A stretch of 46,000 nt of DNA, taken from the NCBI GenBank assembly GCA_002319815.1, contig DCFR01000009.1:1-46000 (forward strand). Direction: 5' to 3'. Positions 25,021 through 34,745 of the stretch are shown here, one piece after another. Below the pieces are notes generated by a model that saw only the letters and a list, made by a program, of their open reading frames with translations, did not search any database and was not told where the DNA came from. Origin of the DNA: Megamonas sp. UBA1799. GTDB taxonomy: Bacteria > Bacillota > Negativicutes > Selenomonadales > Selenomonadaceae. How positions within the stretch are numbered: position 1 is the stretch's first letter; each line of letters starts with the position of its first letter. The position numbers and the translations under genes were made by a program.

Positions 25021-26673
25021 TTATTCAAGTATGGCTCCGGTGCTGGCCGAGGTCGTAAGTTTGGCATAACGGGCCAAATATCCCGTCTTGATTTTTGGTT
25101 CCGGAGCGCTCCATTGTGCACGGCGCTTTGCTAGTTCCTCATCATTCACTAAAAGCTCCAGTTTACGCGCCGGGATATCAATGGCAATTTTGTCGCCATT
25201 TTTTATCAAGGCGATGGGACCGCCGGCCATGGCTTCCGGTGATACATGGCCGATACAGGCGCCGCGGGTCGCGCCGCTGAAGCGGCCATCAGTAATCAAT
25301 GCAACCTTTAGGCCCATACCGGTAATAATCGCGGTTGGATTCAGCATTTCCCGCATGCCCGGTCCGCCCTTCGGTCCTTCATAGCGAATGACGACAACAT
25401 CGCCGTTTTTAATCTCGCCGCCCATGATGGCCTCAATGGAATCTTCTTCCGAATTATATACTTTTGCGGTACCTGTAAATACCAGCATATCTTCGGTGAC
25501 TGCCGAAGCTTTTACCACAGCGTAGTCCGGCGCCAGATTGCCCTTGAGAATCGCAATGCCGCCGGTAGGCCGATATGGCGATTCTACGGAATGGATGACA
25601 TCGGGACGGCGGATTTCGGCATGTTCGATGCGATCCTTTAAAGGTCCGGTTACCGTCAGCGCATCCAGATGAAGAAGGTTTTTCTTGGCTAATTCATGCA
25701 TAACGGCGGAAATGCCGCCGGCTTCGTTCAAGTCCTGCATATGATGCTTGCCACCCGGCGCCAGTTTGGTGATATAAGGCGTACGCGCGCTGATTTCATC
25801 AAAAAGCGGCGCTGGTAAAGTGATGCCGGCTTCATGCGCAATGGCTGTTAAATGCAGTACTGTATTTGAGGAACCGCCGATGCCCATGTCGACGGTAATA
25901 GCATTTTCAAAAGCTTCATGAGTCATAATATCGCGCGGCTTAATATCATTTTTTACTAAATCCATAATGATATGACCGGCTTCTTTGGCGAGACGGGTTC
26001 TGGCGCCGGTATATGCTGCCGGAATCGTTCCATTGCCCGGCAAACCCATGCCCAATACTTCGGTCAATGAATTCATAGTATTGGCGGTAAACAGACCCGA
26101 ACAAGAACCGCAGCCAGGACACGTATCCTGTTCCAGCGAATCGAGCTCTTCGGCGCTGATTTTGCCGGCCGTAAATTGTCCTGCAGCTTCAAAGGTATTG
26201 CTCAGACTGACATTTTCCCCATTATGGCGTCCAGCCAGCATAGGTCCGCCGCTGACAACGATGCAGGGAATATTCAGCCGGGCAGCAGCCATGAGCATGC
26301 CGGGGACAATTTTATCGCAGTTTGGTATCAGCACCAAACCGTCAAAGGCATGGCCGCTTGCCATAGCTTCAATGGAATCGGCGATCAATTCACGGCTGGC
26401 CAGAGAAAACTTCATACCGATGTGTCCCATGGCAATCCCGTCGCAAATACCAATGGCCGGAAATTCAATCGGGGTGCCGCCGGCGGCAGCAACGCCGAGT
26501 TTCGCTGCCTCTGCAATCGACCGCAAATGAATATGACCAGGAATAATCTCGTTAAATGCATCAACAACCCCAATCAATGGCTTTTTTAAATCATCCGGAC
26601 TGTAGCCCATAGCATAGAACAAGGAACGATGCGCTGCCCGTGTAGGACCTTTTTTGACAATGTCACTTCTCAT
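25021..26673 (-). CDS. ilvD: Dihydroxy-acid dehydratase
   Basis: IlvD dehydrates dihydroxy acids to the keto acid precursors of valine, leucine and isoleucine. At 550 residues it has the usual length. Iron-sulphur ligands appear in PNCDKIVPGML and in DTCPGCGSCSGLFTANTMNS, and GGRFSGATRG lies near the C-terminus. The start has GGGAGA upstream. No other ilv or leu gene is near, and it has its own promoter and terminator, so it is probably monocistronic. Confidence 0.96.
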   Translation of the reverse strand: MRSDIVKKGPTRAAHRSLFYAMGYSPDDLKKPLIGVVDAFNEIIPGHIHLRSIAEAAKLGVAAAGGTPIEFPAIGICDGIAMGHIGMKFSLASRELIADSIEAMASGHAFDGLVLIPNCDKIVPGMLMAAARLNIPCIVVSGGPMLAGRHNGENVSLSNTFEAAGQFTAGKISAEELDSLEQDTCPGCGSCSGLFTANTMNSLTEVLGMGLPGNGTIPAAYTGARTRLAKEAGHIIMDLVKNDIKPRDIMTHEAFENAITVDMGIGGSSNTVLHLTAIAHEAGITLPAPLFDEISARTPYITKLAPGGKHHMQDLNEAGGISAVMHELAKKNLLHLDALTVTGPLKDRIEHAEIRRPDVIHSVESPYRPTGGIAILKGNLAPDYAVVKASAVTEDMLVFTGTAKVYNSEEDSIEAIMGGEIKNGDVVVIRYEGPKGGPGMREMLNPTAIITGMGLKVALITDGRFSGATRGACIGHVSPEAMAGGPIALIKNGDKIAIDIPARKLELLVNDEELAKRRAQWSAPEPKIKTGYLARYAKLTTSASTGAILE

Positions 26674-26758
26674 AATATTCTCCCACCCGTTTCAAGATTT
26701 ACTTTAACTGTCCATTCTCAATGAACATTAAAAGCAATATATTGTATACCGCATTACA

Positions 26759-26787
26759 ATAATACTTCATTTTTAGGATATATTCAA
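26759..26787 (-). promoter_or_regulatory. ilvD promoter
   Basis: TTGAAT (26782-26787), a 17-base spacer and TATTAT (26759-26764) on the minus strand lie about 85 bases before the ilvD start. No T-box or leader peptide is apparent between them. Confidence 0.65.
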
Positions 26788-26826
26788 TAGAAAACATCAA
26801 TTTAGTTCAAAATGATTGTGCGGTAT

Positions 26827-27354
26827 TTAGAATTCAATTCCCTTTTGGGCCTTGATTCCTTTTTGAAACGGATGTTTAATGAGTTTCATTTCGGTAACCA
26901 GATCCGCTTTGTCAATAATGCCGGGGCGGGCGCCGCGCCCGGTAAGAACCAGATGCAGTTCCGGCGGTTTATCCTCCAGCAGCTGCAGCACTTCGTTTTC
27001 CGTAATCAGATCAAATTTTACGGCATAATTAATCTCATCCAGAATCAACATATCCCATTGTTTGCTTTGCATGGCCTGCCGCGCTTCCTGCAATGTTTTG
27101 TGCGCGGCGGCCTGATGTTCGCTCTTATCCTCGCCATCGCGCTGCGTAAAGCCTTTTCCACACTGCCGGACTTCAATCCGGTCTCCTAATGCCGCCAACG
27201 CTTTCAATTCACCGTATTTCCAGCCGCCTTTGATAAACTGCAGTATCAATACATGGAGTCCCTCGCCCCAGGCACGAATGGCCAGACCTAATGCTGCGGT
27301 TGTTTTTCCCTTGCCGTCGCCGGTATGAATAATGATTAAACCCTTTTCTTCCAT
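26827..27354 (-). CDS. cobO: Cob(I)yrinic acid a,c-diamide adenosyltransferase (CobA/BtuR type)
   Basis: This enzyme transfers the adenosyl group of ATP to cobalt to form adenosyl-cobamides. The start chosen is ATG at 27354 with AGGTGGTG upstream (175 residues, beginning MEEKGLIIIHTGDGKGKT). The P-loop GDGKGKTTAALG, the LQFIKG segment, the LILDEIN aspartate and the VLTGRGA motif are diagnostic. No other cobalamin genes are in view, so it may serve salvage. Confidence 0.93.
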   Translation of the reverse strand: MEEKGLIIIHTGDGKGKTTAALGLAIRAWGEGLHVLILQFIKGGWKYGELKALAALGDRIEVRQCGKGFTQRDGEDKSEHQAAAHKTLQEARQAMQSKQWDMLILDEINYAVKFDLITENEVLQLLEDKPPELHLVLTGRGARPGIIDKADLVTEMKLIKHPFQKGIKAQKGIEF

Positions 27355-27443
27355 GACTAGCACCACCTTAAAAAATATCGTCTTTTTCAATCAAAACATG
27401 ATATACTATTAATGTTTTCATTATACTATAGTTGGGGTTTTTT

Positions 27444-29057
27444 ATGAAAAAATTTATTTCGTTTGCGCTGTTGATTGCCGGTTTTACTTTATTATGCATT
27501 TATTTTACGGAAAAAACGGATGTGCTGGGTTTGGAAAATCTTCCCTTTTCAGCTTCATTTTCCGAAGAAAACGGTCAGTTAGCTTTGACTTGGCGGCCGC
27601 TGCCCTATCCTTGTTTTTATCGTGTGGAAGCCTATTTTAAAACAACCGGGCTGCTGGCCGATGAGCCGGAATATCATTTGGCGGACCGGAGCTTTACCGT
27701 GCATCCATCTTATCGGGCGGCGGCAACGGCGATTCCCATGTATTACCGGGTAACTGCTTACGGTTTGTTTGGCCGTCTGGCAGGGCCGTCGCAGCTTATT
27801 TCCAATCCTGACTTTCCGTCGCCGCCGGCGCCGGTGTCGATTTTCCATTATACGAAGCAGCATCCGGCTAGTTTGATGCCGTATCTTGTATGGCATTCGG
27901 TGCCAACGGCAGTCTGCTATGAGGTGGAGATCCTTTCTGCGCCGCCGGAAAACGAACAGGGTACGGCCCTTTCGCAGAAATATCATTTATTTAGTACACA
28001 ACAGGTCTATACCAACGGCTGGCAGGCGGATTTAACGCCTTTTATGAATCAACCGCAGCTGTACTGGCGGGTCAGAGCCCTGAATCTTCAGAAACAGCCC
28101 GTAGGCGTATTTTCAAAGGCGGAACCGTTGGTATGCGATCCGGTGCAGCCCATGCCAAATCGCCCGCTTTTAAATGATTTCGATCAAATGCCCAATACAA
28201 AAATGCCTTTATATCCGGTATATCATTGGATCCCTATGCATAACATCACGCACTACGAGGTAGAGCTTTTGACGGCGCCGCCGCTGCATGAGCACAATAC
28301 GACGCCAACGCCGGACCGTGCCTGGTATATGGCAGCAAACGATTCTTTTAGCTGCTATGACGAATATGCGCGGCCGTATGCCGGAGAATATTATTGGCGG
28401 GTCCGGGCTATCGACGACAACGGCAATACCATCGGCACGTATTCCGATACGGACACGTTTACGGTGGAGACGCATTTAACCCGCGCTTATGCCGCTGCGT
28501 TTGGCGACAGCATCACGCATGGCGGCGGTGCGGTTTCGTATTCGCCGGCCAACCATGAATACAATTATATGACCTATCTTGATTTCCCAACGCTGAATCT
28601 CGGACGCAGCGGCGATACTTCGCATACGACGCTGCTGCGCTTTGATACCGATGTATTGCCCTATCAGCCCTACAATCTGCTCATACTGACGGGATCAAAT
28701 AATCTGCGGTCCGACACGACGGCCGCAGAAATCATTGCCGATCTGGCTGAGATTCGCCGCAAATGTGAGGAGAACGATATCCGTCCTATTTTTCTCACTC
28801 TGATGCCGATTCAGCCTGAGAACATTTATGCGGCTTTTCAAACGGAAACCGATCCGGATTGGCACGAGAAAATGGACAAAGTAAACGCATATATCCGTAC
28901 GCAGCCATTCTTTATTGACCTGGAACCTTATTTTTATGATACGGGAAAACATTTTATGGATACAAGTCTGGCGACCGACGGTCTGCACCCGGATATTCGG
29001 GGGAAAATGTTAATGGCAGAAATCATCAATCGACATGCATATTTACTGCGGAAATAA
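27444..29057 (+). CDS. Secreted GDSL/SGNH hydrolase with three FnIII-like repeats
   Basis: The start is ATG at 27444 (537 residues). Residues 1-20 form a signal anchor or signal peptide (KKFISFALLIAGFTLLCIYF). Three tandem fibronectin-III-like units follow at about 30-120, 130-230 and 250-345, visible as recurring W-x-P, YEVE-L/I-x-APP and YWRVRA motifs. The C-terminal SGNH hydrolase domain has FGDSITHG with catalytic Ser356, the GSNN block III, and DGLHP with the catalytic Asp and His. It is likely an esterase or lipase-like enzyme acting on a surface glycan or polymer outside the cell; the substrate is unknown. It is one of two plus-strand genes and stands alone. Confidence 0.85.
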   Translation: MKKFISFALLIAGFTLLCIYFTEKTDVLGLENLPFSASFSEENGQLALTWRPLPYPCFYRVEAYFKTTGLLADEPEYHLADRSFTVHPSYRAAATAIPMYYRVTAYGLFGRLAGPSQLISNPDFPSPPAPVSIFHYTKQHPASLMPYLVWHSVPTAVCYEVEILSAPPENEQGTALSQKYHLFSTQQVYTNGWQADLTPFMNQPQLYWRVRALNLQKQPVGVFSKAEPLVCDPVQPMPNRPLLNDFDQMPNTKMPLYPVYHWIPMHNITHYEVELLTAPPLHEHNTTPTPDRAWYMAANDSFSCYDEYARPYAGEYYWRVRAIDDNGNTIGTYSDTDTFTVETHLTRAYAAAFGDSITHGGGAVSYSPANHEYNYMTYLDFPTLNLGRSGDTSHTTLLRFDTDVLPYQPYNLLILTGSNNLRSDTTAAEIIADLAEIRRKCEENDIRPIFLTLMPIQPENIYAAFQTETDPDWHEKMDKVNAYIRTQPFFIDLEPYFYDTGKHFMDTSLATDGLHPDIRGKMLMAEIINRHAYLLRK

Positions 29058-29060
29058 AGA

Positions 29061-29098
29061 ACAGACCTCCAAGTGCAAAATGGCGCTTAGAGGTCTGT
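29061..29098. terminator. Hairpin between convergent GDSL gene and ftsK
   Basis: ACAGACCTC (29061-29069) pairs with GAGGTCTGT (29090-29098), with an inner AAGTGC/GCGCTT extension. It separates two convergent stops and is flanked by T-rich sequence on both strands, so bidirectional termination is likely. Confidence 0.7.
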
Positions 29099-29099
29099 T

Positions 29100-31478
29100 T
29101 CATTCTGTCGGTATTTTGATGGCGGCCATGGCTTGTTCGCTGTTCATGAGGATTTCCCGTGGTTTACTGCCGGTATTAGGACCGACAATATGCAGTGCTT
29201 CCATCGTATCGATCAGGCGGGCCGCTCGTGTATAGCCTATACGGAAGCGCCGCTGAATACTGGATGAAGATGCCTGTCCGCTCGACAATACCAAACTGAC
29301 CGCCTGTTCCAGCAGTTCATCCTGTTGCTCGGCCGACTTATTTGTTTTATCATCTTTGTGAGCTTCCTGCTCGGTAAAACTAATGATTTCTTCATTCGGC
29401 TGAACGGTTTGTCCCTGACTGCGGATGAAATCAAGCAGCTGTTCTACTTCCTGATCGCTGACAAAAGCTCCCTGCACGCGCCGCGGCTTGGAAGCGCCGA
29501 CGGGGTAAAAAAGCATATCGCCTTTTCCAAGAAGTTTTTCTGCACCGCCCATATCAAGAATCGTCCGGGAATCAATCTGCGATGATACGGAGAAGGATAT
29601 TCGCGAAGGGATGTTTGCCTTGATAATGCCGGTGATGACATCAACCGAAGGTCGCTGCGTTGCCAGAACTAAATGAAGACCAGCTGCCCGCGCCTTTTGC
29701 GCCAGACGGCAAATAGCTTCTTCCACATCATGCGGCGCTACCATCATAAGATCCGCTAACTCGTCGATGATGATCACAATAGCCGGCATTTTTTCAGCTT
29801 CAACAGCTTTGTTGTAACGTTCCATATCACGAACGCCGTGTTCGGCAAATTTCGCATAGCGCTTTTCCATCTCCTGAACGGCCCAGTTAAGCACCGACGC
29901 TGCTTTTTTAGCATCTGTGACCACGGGAACCATCAGATGGGGAATCCCGTTGTAATTGGAAAGCTCCACCATTTTTGGATCGATCAGGATAAAATTCACT
30001 TCATCCGGCGTCGCTTTAAAGAGAATGCTGGTAATCAGCGTATTAATACAAACAGACTTACCGGAACCGGTAGCGCCGGCAACTAACAGATGCGGCATTT
30101 TTGCCAGATCGGCCAGAATGGCCTGCCCGCCGATGTCCATGCCAAGTCCGACGGTAAGCTTGGATTTGGCGTTGGCAAACGCTTCATTTTCCAATACATC
30201 GCGAAGCTGCACGCCTTCCAGTTCTTTATTGGGAACCTCGATGCCAATGGCCGCTTTGCCGGGGATCGGTTCGATGCGCACGGAAAAAGCAGCTAAAGCC
30301 AGAGCCAGATCATCGGCCAGATTTGTGATTTTACTCACTTTCACGCCCGGCGCCGGCTCCAGCTCATAACGGGTCACCGCCGGGCCATGGCAGGCATTCA
30401 CAATCGTTGCTTTGACATGAAAATTTTCCAGCGTCTGCGCTAAAGTTTTCGCGTTATCGGCAATTTCATGTTCCAACCGAGTGTTCTTCTTTTTTACATG
30501 CCGAGACAAAATAGCCGTTACCTGCGGCAGTTTATAAGCGGCTGGCGCAGGCGGCTTTTCTGACGGCGGAGTTTCTGCGGCCGGCGCTGGCAGAGTTTTT
30601 TTGTCATGAGATGAATGCTCATCGGCGGTTTGGGATACAGGCTCAAGCGTTTCATTGGGCGGCACGCTTTTATCTTCACTGTATTCAATCGTAAACTCCG
30701 GCTTCGGCGTTAGAGCTTCTGAATTGACGGGAACAGCGATAGGTTCGGCGGACAAGGCGGCATTTTCGGAACTCTCCGGCAATGCTTTTTCGGCTGCCAG
30801 TTCATCTTCGGCAAAACGAGAATCTTTTTCCTGATTGTAAAAGGAGTCTTTGACTTTTTCCCTGACTTTTGTTTCTGCTTGTACGACTTTTCCATACGTC
30901 GTCTCCAACGTATCTTTAGCCAGATACAGGCTGGTTTCCGCGCCTTGTTTCGTTTTTCGCATGCCCGATGCCAGCGACCAGGTCGTAGCCAAAAGTATGG
31001 AACCGATAATCCCGGTCCCTAAAACGACAATGCCGCCGTCGACGCCAAAAAACTTACGAATCACAAACAAAAAACCGCCGCCAAGGAGGCCGCCGCCTGC
31101 CGGCAGACTAGCGGGCAAAATTTCCTGCCCGGGCGGTATCAGCAAATGATGGTAGACTGCCAGGCAGGAAATATAAAGCAATGTAATGCCCCAAAAACGA
31201 GTTGAAAAAGTAATCCCACGGTGCTTGATAATATATTGCAAGCCGATCAGCAGGATGATCAGCGCCGTGACCCAAGCGCCGATTCCAAATAAATAACGCA
31301 AAAATTTGGCAAAATAAAGACCGACAAAACCAACGTTTAAACCGGATAAACCACAGACAGAAATAAGGGCAATCGCCATTAAAGCAAGACCAAATAATTC
31401 ATATTTCCGGATTGCACCGGACAGACTTTTTTCTGCTTCCATTTTTTTACTTTTTTTCTTGCTCAACACAACCACCAC
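29100..31478 (-). CDS. ftsK: DNA translocase FtsK/SpoIIIE
   Basis: FtsK pumps DNA through the closing septum and aligns chromosome termini. The 792-residue protein has four or more N-terminal membrane segments (about 27-165), an acidic Pro-rich linker (about 210-320), the RecA-like motor with Walker A VAGATGSGKSV (about 464-474) and Walker B IIIDELADLMM, and a C-terminal gamma winged helix (SSIQRRFRIGYTRAARLID) for oriented DNA recognition. The start is uncertain among GTG 31478, GTG 31472 and TTG 31466. It follows rnhA closely. Confidence 0.94.
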   Translation of the reverse strand: MVVVLSKKKSKKMEAEKSLSGAIRKYELFGLALMAIALISVCGLSGLNVGFVGLYFAKFLRYLFGIGAWVTALIILLIGLQYIIKHRGITFSTRFWGITLLYISCLAVYHHLLIPPGQEILPASLPAGGGLLGGGFLFVIRKFFGVDGGIVVLGTGIIGSILLATTWSLASGMRKTKQGAETSLYLAKDTLETTYGKVVQAETKVREKVKDSFYNQEKDSRFAEDELAAEKALPESSENAALSAEPIAVPVNSEALTPKPEFTIEYSEDKSVPPNETLEPVSQTADEHSSHDKKTLPAPAAETPPSEKPPAPAAYKLPQVTAILSRHVKKKNTRLEHEIADNAKTLAQTLENFHVKATIVNACHGPAVTRYELEPAPGVKVSKITNLADDLALALAAFSVRIEPIPGKAAIGIEVPNKELEGVQLRDVLENEAFANAKSKLTVGLGMDIGGQAILADLAKMPHLLVAGATGSGKSVCINTLITSILFKATPDEVNFILIDPKMVELSNYNGIPHLMVPVVTDAKKAASVLNWAVQEMEKRYAKFAEHGVRDMERYNKAVEAEKMPAIVIIIDELADLMMVAPHDVEEAICRLAQKARAAGLHLVLATQRPSVDVITGIIKANIPSRISFSVSSQIDSRTILDMGGAEKLLGKGDMLFYPVGASKPRRVQGAFVSDQEVEQLLDFIRSQGQTVQPNEEIISFTEQEAHKDDKTNKSAEQQDELLEQAVSLVLSSGQASSSSIQRRFRIGYTRAARLIDTMEALHIVGPNTGSKPREILMNSEQAMAAIKIPTE

Positions 31479-31489
31479 TTCAGATAGAA

Positions 31490-32086
31490 TCAGTTTATTC
31501 CCAGCGCTTTTTTCGCCAGTTTATCAGCGACTTCGTTTCCTTCGACGCCCGTATGACCGGTTACTTTTTCAAAACGAATGCGGCCGGCATATTTCTGCAT
31601 AAAAATGCAATAGGCTTTGGTCAGCGGAGTATTGGTCTTCCATCGTCCTTCGGCCCACTCCGATATACCCAGATAATCATGTACGATTACGAACGAAGGC
31701 TGCTGCGTCTGGTCTGCCCATTGCGCCGCCTGCATCGCAGCTTCGACTTCCCCCGCCACATTATGCAGCTGGGCTGCTTCCGATGACTCGCCGACACCGC
31801 AGTCCGTATGAATCAGGATGCCGTTTTGATAAACAGCCAGACCCCAGCTGTATCGTCCCTGACAATACGATCCATCGACAAAGATCCGGCATTCATCCGG
31901 CGAAGCCGTAAGCTCAGGTTTTTCCTGACCGCCGGTCAGATACTCCTGTGCCTCTTCTAAAAGTACAAAACCTTTAAACAACGCACCCGGAAAGCCATGA
32001 ACTTCGCGTAAACATTCGGCCCAGGTTTTATAAATCCCGGGATGCTGGCCTTTTCTCACGGCATAATAATTCTTTTTTGTCGCCAC
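31490..32086 (-). CDS. rnhA: Ribonuclease H1 with N-terminal hybrid-binding domain
   Basis: The enzyme cleaves RNA in RNA-DNA hybrids. The start chosen is GTG at 32086 after AAGGAGCC (198 residues); the longer frame to 32155 overlaps mtaD. Residues 1-50 are the hybrid-binding domain (YYAVRKGQHPGIYKTWAEC), as in Bacillus halodurans and eukaryotic RNase H1. The catalytic domain has the first Asp in IFVDGSYCQGRYSWG, the Glu of GEVEAAMQAAQW, an Asp of VHDYLG, and the last Asp in GNEVADKLAKKAL. It lies between mtaD and ftsK. Confidence 0.92.
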   Translation of the reverse strand: MATKKNYYAVRKGQHPGIYKTWAECLREVHGFPGALFKGFVLLEEAQEYLTGGQEKPELTASPDECRIFVDGSYCQGRYSWGLAVYQNGILIHTDCGVGESSEAAQLHNVAGEVEAAMQAAQWADQTQQPSFVIVHDYLGISEWAEGRWKTNTPLTKAYCIFMQKYAGRIRFEKVTGHTGVEGNEVADKLAKKALGIN

Positions 32087-32099
32087 GGTGATTGGCTCC

Positions 32100-33374
32100 T
32101 TATTTTGAAATCCGCATCGCGCAGCGATTGGCTTCAAATAGAATACGTTCCTCATCCAGCGTCAGCAAATTTCTGTTTTCCATGAGAATTTTACCATCGA
32201 CCATAACGGTATCTATCGAACTGCTGTCAGCTGAATAGACTAACAGCGAGGTCAGATCATAGCGCGGGCACCAGGCGGCGCCTTTCATAGCGAAAAGAGT
32301 AATATCCGCCAATTGTCCGGCTTCAATGCGGCCGGTATTTTTGATGCCAACGGCTTGCGCGCCATATTCCGTTCCCATGCGCACTGCCTCTTTCGCTGGA
32401 ATAGCCAGTGGATCCAAAGTATCAACTTTATGCAATAAAGCGGCCAGACGAATTTCTTCCAGCATATCAAGATTGTTGTTGCTGGAAGCGCCATCGGTGC
32501 CCAGACCGACACATACGCCGGCCTGCAGCAGCTTGGTTACCGGCGCTATGCCGCTGGCCAGTTTCATGTTGCTGCCGGGATTATGCGCTGCGCGCACATG
32601 GTATTTTGCCATCAGTTGAATATCATGATCGCTCAGATAGACACAATGCGCGCCTAAAACGCCGCAGTCAAGGATGCCGGTATCCTCCATCAGCTCAATC
32701 GGCGTCTTGCCGTAGTCTTTCAGACAATTTTCGACTTCGCCCTTCGTTTCGGCCAAATGAATATGCACTTCGGCATGCATCTCCTGCGCGGCTGCCGCTA
32801 CCCGGCGCAGAAAAGCAGGCGGACACGTATAAGGCGCATGCGGGCCAAACATGACGGTAATGCGGCCGTCGGCCGCGTTGTTATAATCACGGAATAGTTG
32901 TTTGTTTTCTTCAAAAGCAGTTTCGCCATTGGGAGCCGAGCCGATCATTCCTCGGGATAAAACCGCACGCAGGCCCGACTGAATAGCTGCCTCGGCAACT
33001 TTTTCCATATCTCCATACATATCAGCAAAGGTTGTGGTGCCGCTTTTAATCATTTCCACGGCGGCCAGCATAGCACCCCAGTAAATATCATCCTTTTTCA
33101 TTTTTGCTTCAATAGGCCAGATTTTATTCTGCAGCCAGTCCATGAGATTCATATCATCGGCATAACTGCGGAGCAGCGTCATAGAAGCATGCGTATGTGC
33201 ATTGACGAATCCTGGAACGGCGAGCTTTTCCGATGCATCAATGATGCGGTCAGCCTGCCAATCAGGCGCTACGCTGCCTACTTGTGCGATTTTATTGCCC
33301 TGAACGGCAATATCCGCCGGTTTCGTTGTCCCATCAGGAAATAAAACCGTGGCATTCTTAAATAAAGTATTCAT
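32100..33374 (-). CDS. mtaD: 5-methylthioadenosine/S-adenosylhomocysteine deaminase
   Basis: This amidohydrolase deaminates methylthioadenosine, S-adenosylhomocysteine and sometimes adenosine. The 424-residue protein has the metal-binding HTHASMT (about residue 60), HIHLAETKGE, the GAHCVYLSDHD histidine and GTDGASSNN aspartate. It follows ahcY by about 30 bases, so the pair can remove SAH by two routes: hydrolysis and deamination. Confidence 0.9.
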   Translation of the reverse strand: MNTLFKNATVLFPDGTTKPADIAVQGNKIAQVGSVAPDWQADRIIDASEKLAVPGFVNAHTHASMTLLRSYADDMNLMDWLQNKIWPIEAKMKKDDIYWGAMLAAVEMIKSGTTTFADMYGDMEKVAEAAIQSGLRAVLSRGMIGSAPNGETAFEENKQLFRDYNNAADGRITVMFGPHAPYTCPPAFLRRVAAAAQEMHAEVHIHLAETKGEVENCLKDYGKTPIELMEDTGILDCGVLGAHCVYLSDHDIQLMAKYHVRAAHNPGSNMKLASGIAPVTKLLQAGVCVGLGTDGASSNNNLDMLEEIRLAALLHKVDTLDPLAIPAKEAVRMGTEYGAQAVGIKNTGRIEAGQLADITLFAMKGAAWCPRYDLTSLLVYSADSSSIDTVMVDGKILMENRNLLTLDEERILFEANRCAMRISK

Positions 33375-33406
33375 CGTTTCGCGTTCCCCTCTCCTTGTCT
33401 GGCAGT

Positions 33407-34648
33407 TCAGGCTTCGTCCAAATACGCCTTTTGTTCCGGCGTCAGGGTATCAATCGCTACGCCCAAAGATTGCAGCTTGATTTCCGCAATGCGCGTATTG
33501 ATTTCGTTTGGCATCAAATGTACATTCTTTGATAATTTCTGATGATGCTTGGCCAGATGCAGGGCCGAGAAGAACTGAACCGCAAAAGAAAGGTCCATGA
33601 TTTCCGCCGGATGCCCGTCGCCGGCTGCCAGATTGACCAGACGCCCCTCGGCCAGTAAATACAGTTTACGGCCATCCGGCTGTAAAAATTCCTCGATATT
33701 CTGGCGTACGGTGCGACGCGATACCGAAAGCGATTCCAATTCCGGAATATTGATTTCCACGTCAAAATGACCAGAGTTTGCCATAATGACGCCATTTTTC
33801 ATGGAAGCAAAATGCCGCTTGCGGATAATGTCCTTATCGCCGGTCAGCGTCAGGAAAATATCGCCGATTTTTGCCGCTTCATCCATTGGCATAACTCGGA
33901 AGCCATCAAATACAGCCTCGATGGCTTTGATCGGATCTACTTCGGTAATGATGACATTGGCGCCAAGCCCCTTCGCTCTCATAGCGCCGCCCTTGCCGCA
34001 CCATCCATAACCGGCGATAACGACATTTTTGCCGGCAATAACCAGATTCGTCGTGCGCATGATGCCATCCCAGGTAGATTGGCCGGTGCCATAGCGATTA
34101 TCAAAAAGATACTTGCAATAAGCATCGTTAGCGGCAATCATCGGGAAATCAAGTTCGCCTCTGGCAGCTAATGCCCGCAGGCGATTCACGCCGGTGGTCG
34201 TCTCTTCGGAGCCGCCGAGAATACCGGACAATAACTCGCGCCGTTTCGTATGCAGCATGGATACCAGATCGCCGCCATCATCAACAATAATAGCTGGTTT
34301 CGTATCCAGCGCTTTATTGAGAAATACATTATACTCTTCATCCGTGCAGGCATGCCAGGCAAAAACATCAATACCGTCTTCAACCAAAGCCGCCGCGACA
34401 TCGTCCTGTGTCGATAAAGGATTGCTGCCGGTCAATGCCACTTCTGCGCCGGCATGTTTAAATACCAGAGCCAGATACGCCGTTTTGGCCTCAAGATGAA
34501 TGGTCATGACCATGCGCAGGCCGGCAAACGGCTTGGAAATAGAAAATTCCTGATCAATTTTATTCAGGACAGGCATGAAATTTTTCACCCAGTTAATTTT
34601 ATCATGTCCCGAAGGCGCCAGTTTAATATCACGAATCATTGATTGCAT
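33407..34648 (-). CDS. ahcY: Adenosylhomocysteinase
   Basis: AhcY splits S-adenosylhomocysteine to homocysteine and adenosine, relieving inhibition of methyltransferases. The 413-residue protein is of the shorter bacterial/archaeal type. It shows the NAD-binding GYGWCGKGGAMRAKGLGANV with VDPIKAIEA, substrate-site segments TIHLEAKTA and ALTGSNPLSTQDDVAAAL, and DNRYGTGQSTWDG. The start has AAGGAGG upstream and a promoter beyond. It leads the run ahcY-mtaD-rnhA-ftsK. Confidence 0.96.
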   Translation of the reverse strand: MQSMIRDIKLAPSGHDKINWVKNFMPVLNKIDQEFSISKPFAGLRMVMTIHLEAKTAYLALVFKHAGAEVALTGSNPLSTQDDVAAALVEDGIDVFAWHACTDEEYNVFLNKALDTKPAIIVDDGGDLVSMLHTKRRELLSGILGGSEETTTGVNRLRALAARGELDFPMIAANDAYCKYLFDNRYGTGQSTWDGIMRTTNLVIAGKNVVIAGYGWCGKGGAMRAKGLGANVIITEVDPIKAIEAVFDGFRVMPMDEAAKIGDIFLTLTGDKDIIRKRHFASMKNGVIMANSGHFDVEINIPELESLSVSRRTVRQNIEEFLQPDGRKLYLLAEGRLVNLAAGDGHPAEIMDLSFAVQFFSALHLAKHHQKLSKNVHLMPNEINTRIAEIKLQSLGVAIDTLTPEQKAYLDEA

Positions 34649-34680
34649 TGCAATTCCTCCTTATGTAGTCATTCTTCTCT

Positions 34681-34710
34681 ATTATAGTTTATTACCGCTG
34701 TGTTCGGCAA
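34681..34710 (-). promoter_or_regulatory. ahcY operon promoter
   Basis: TTGCCG (34705-34710), an 18-base spacer and TATAAT (34681-34686) on the minus strand precede the ahcY start by about 30 bases. No SAH riboswitch core is evident in the short leader. Confidence 0.6.
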
Positions 34711-34745
34711 GTCTTCCTATGGCAAATCTACAGAATCATCTAGTA

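Noticed and set aside
34649..34745. SAH riboswitch upstream of ahcY
   Set aside because: The leader between promoter and start is too short and no conserved core was recognised.
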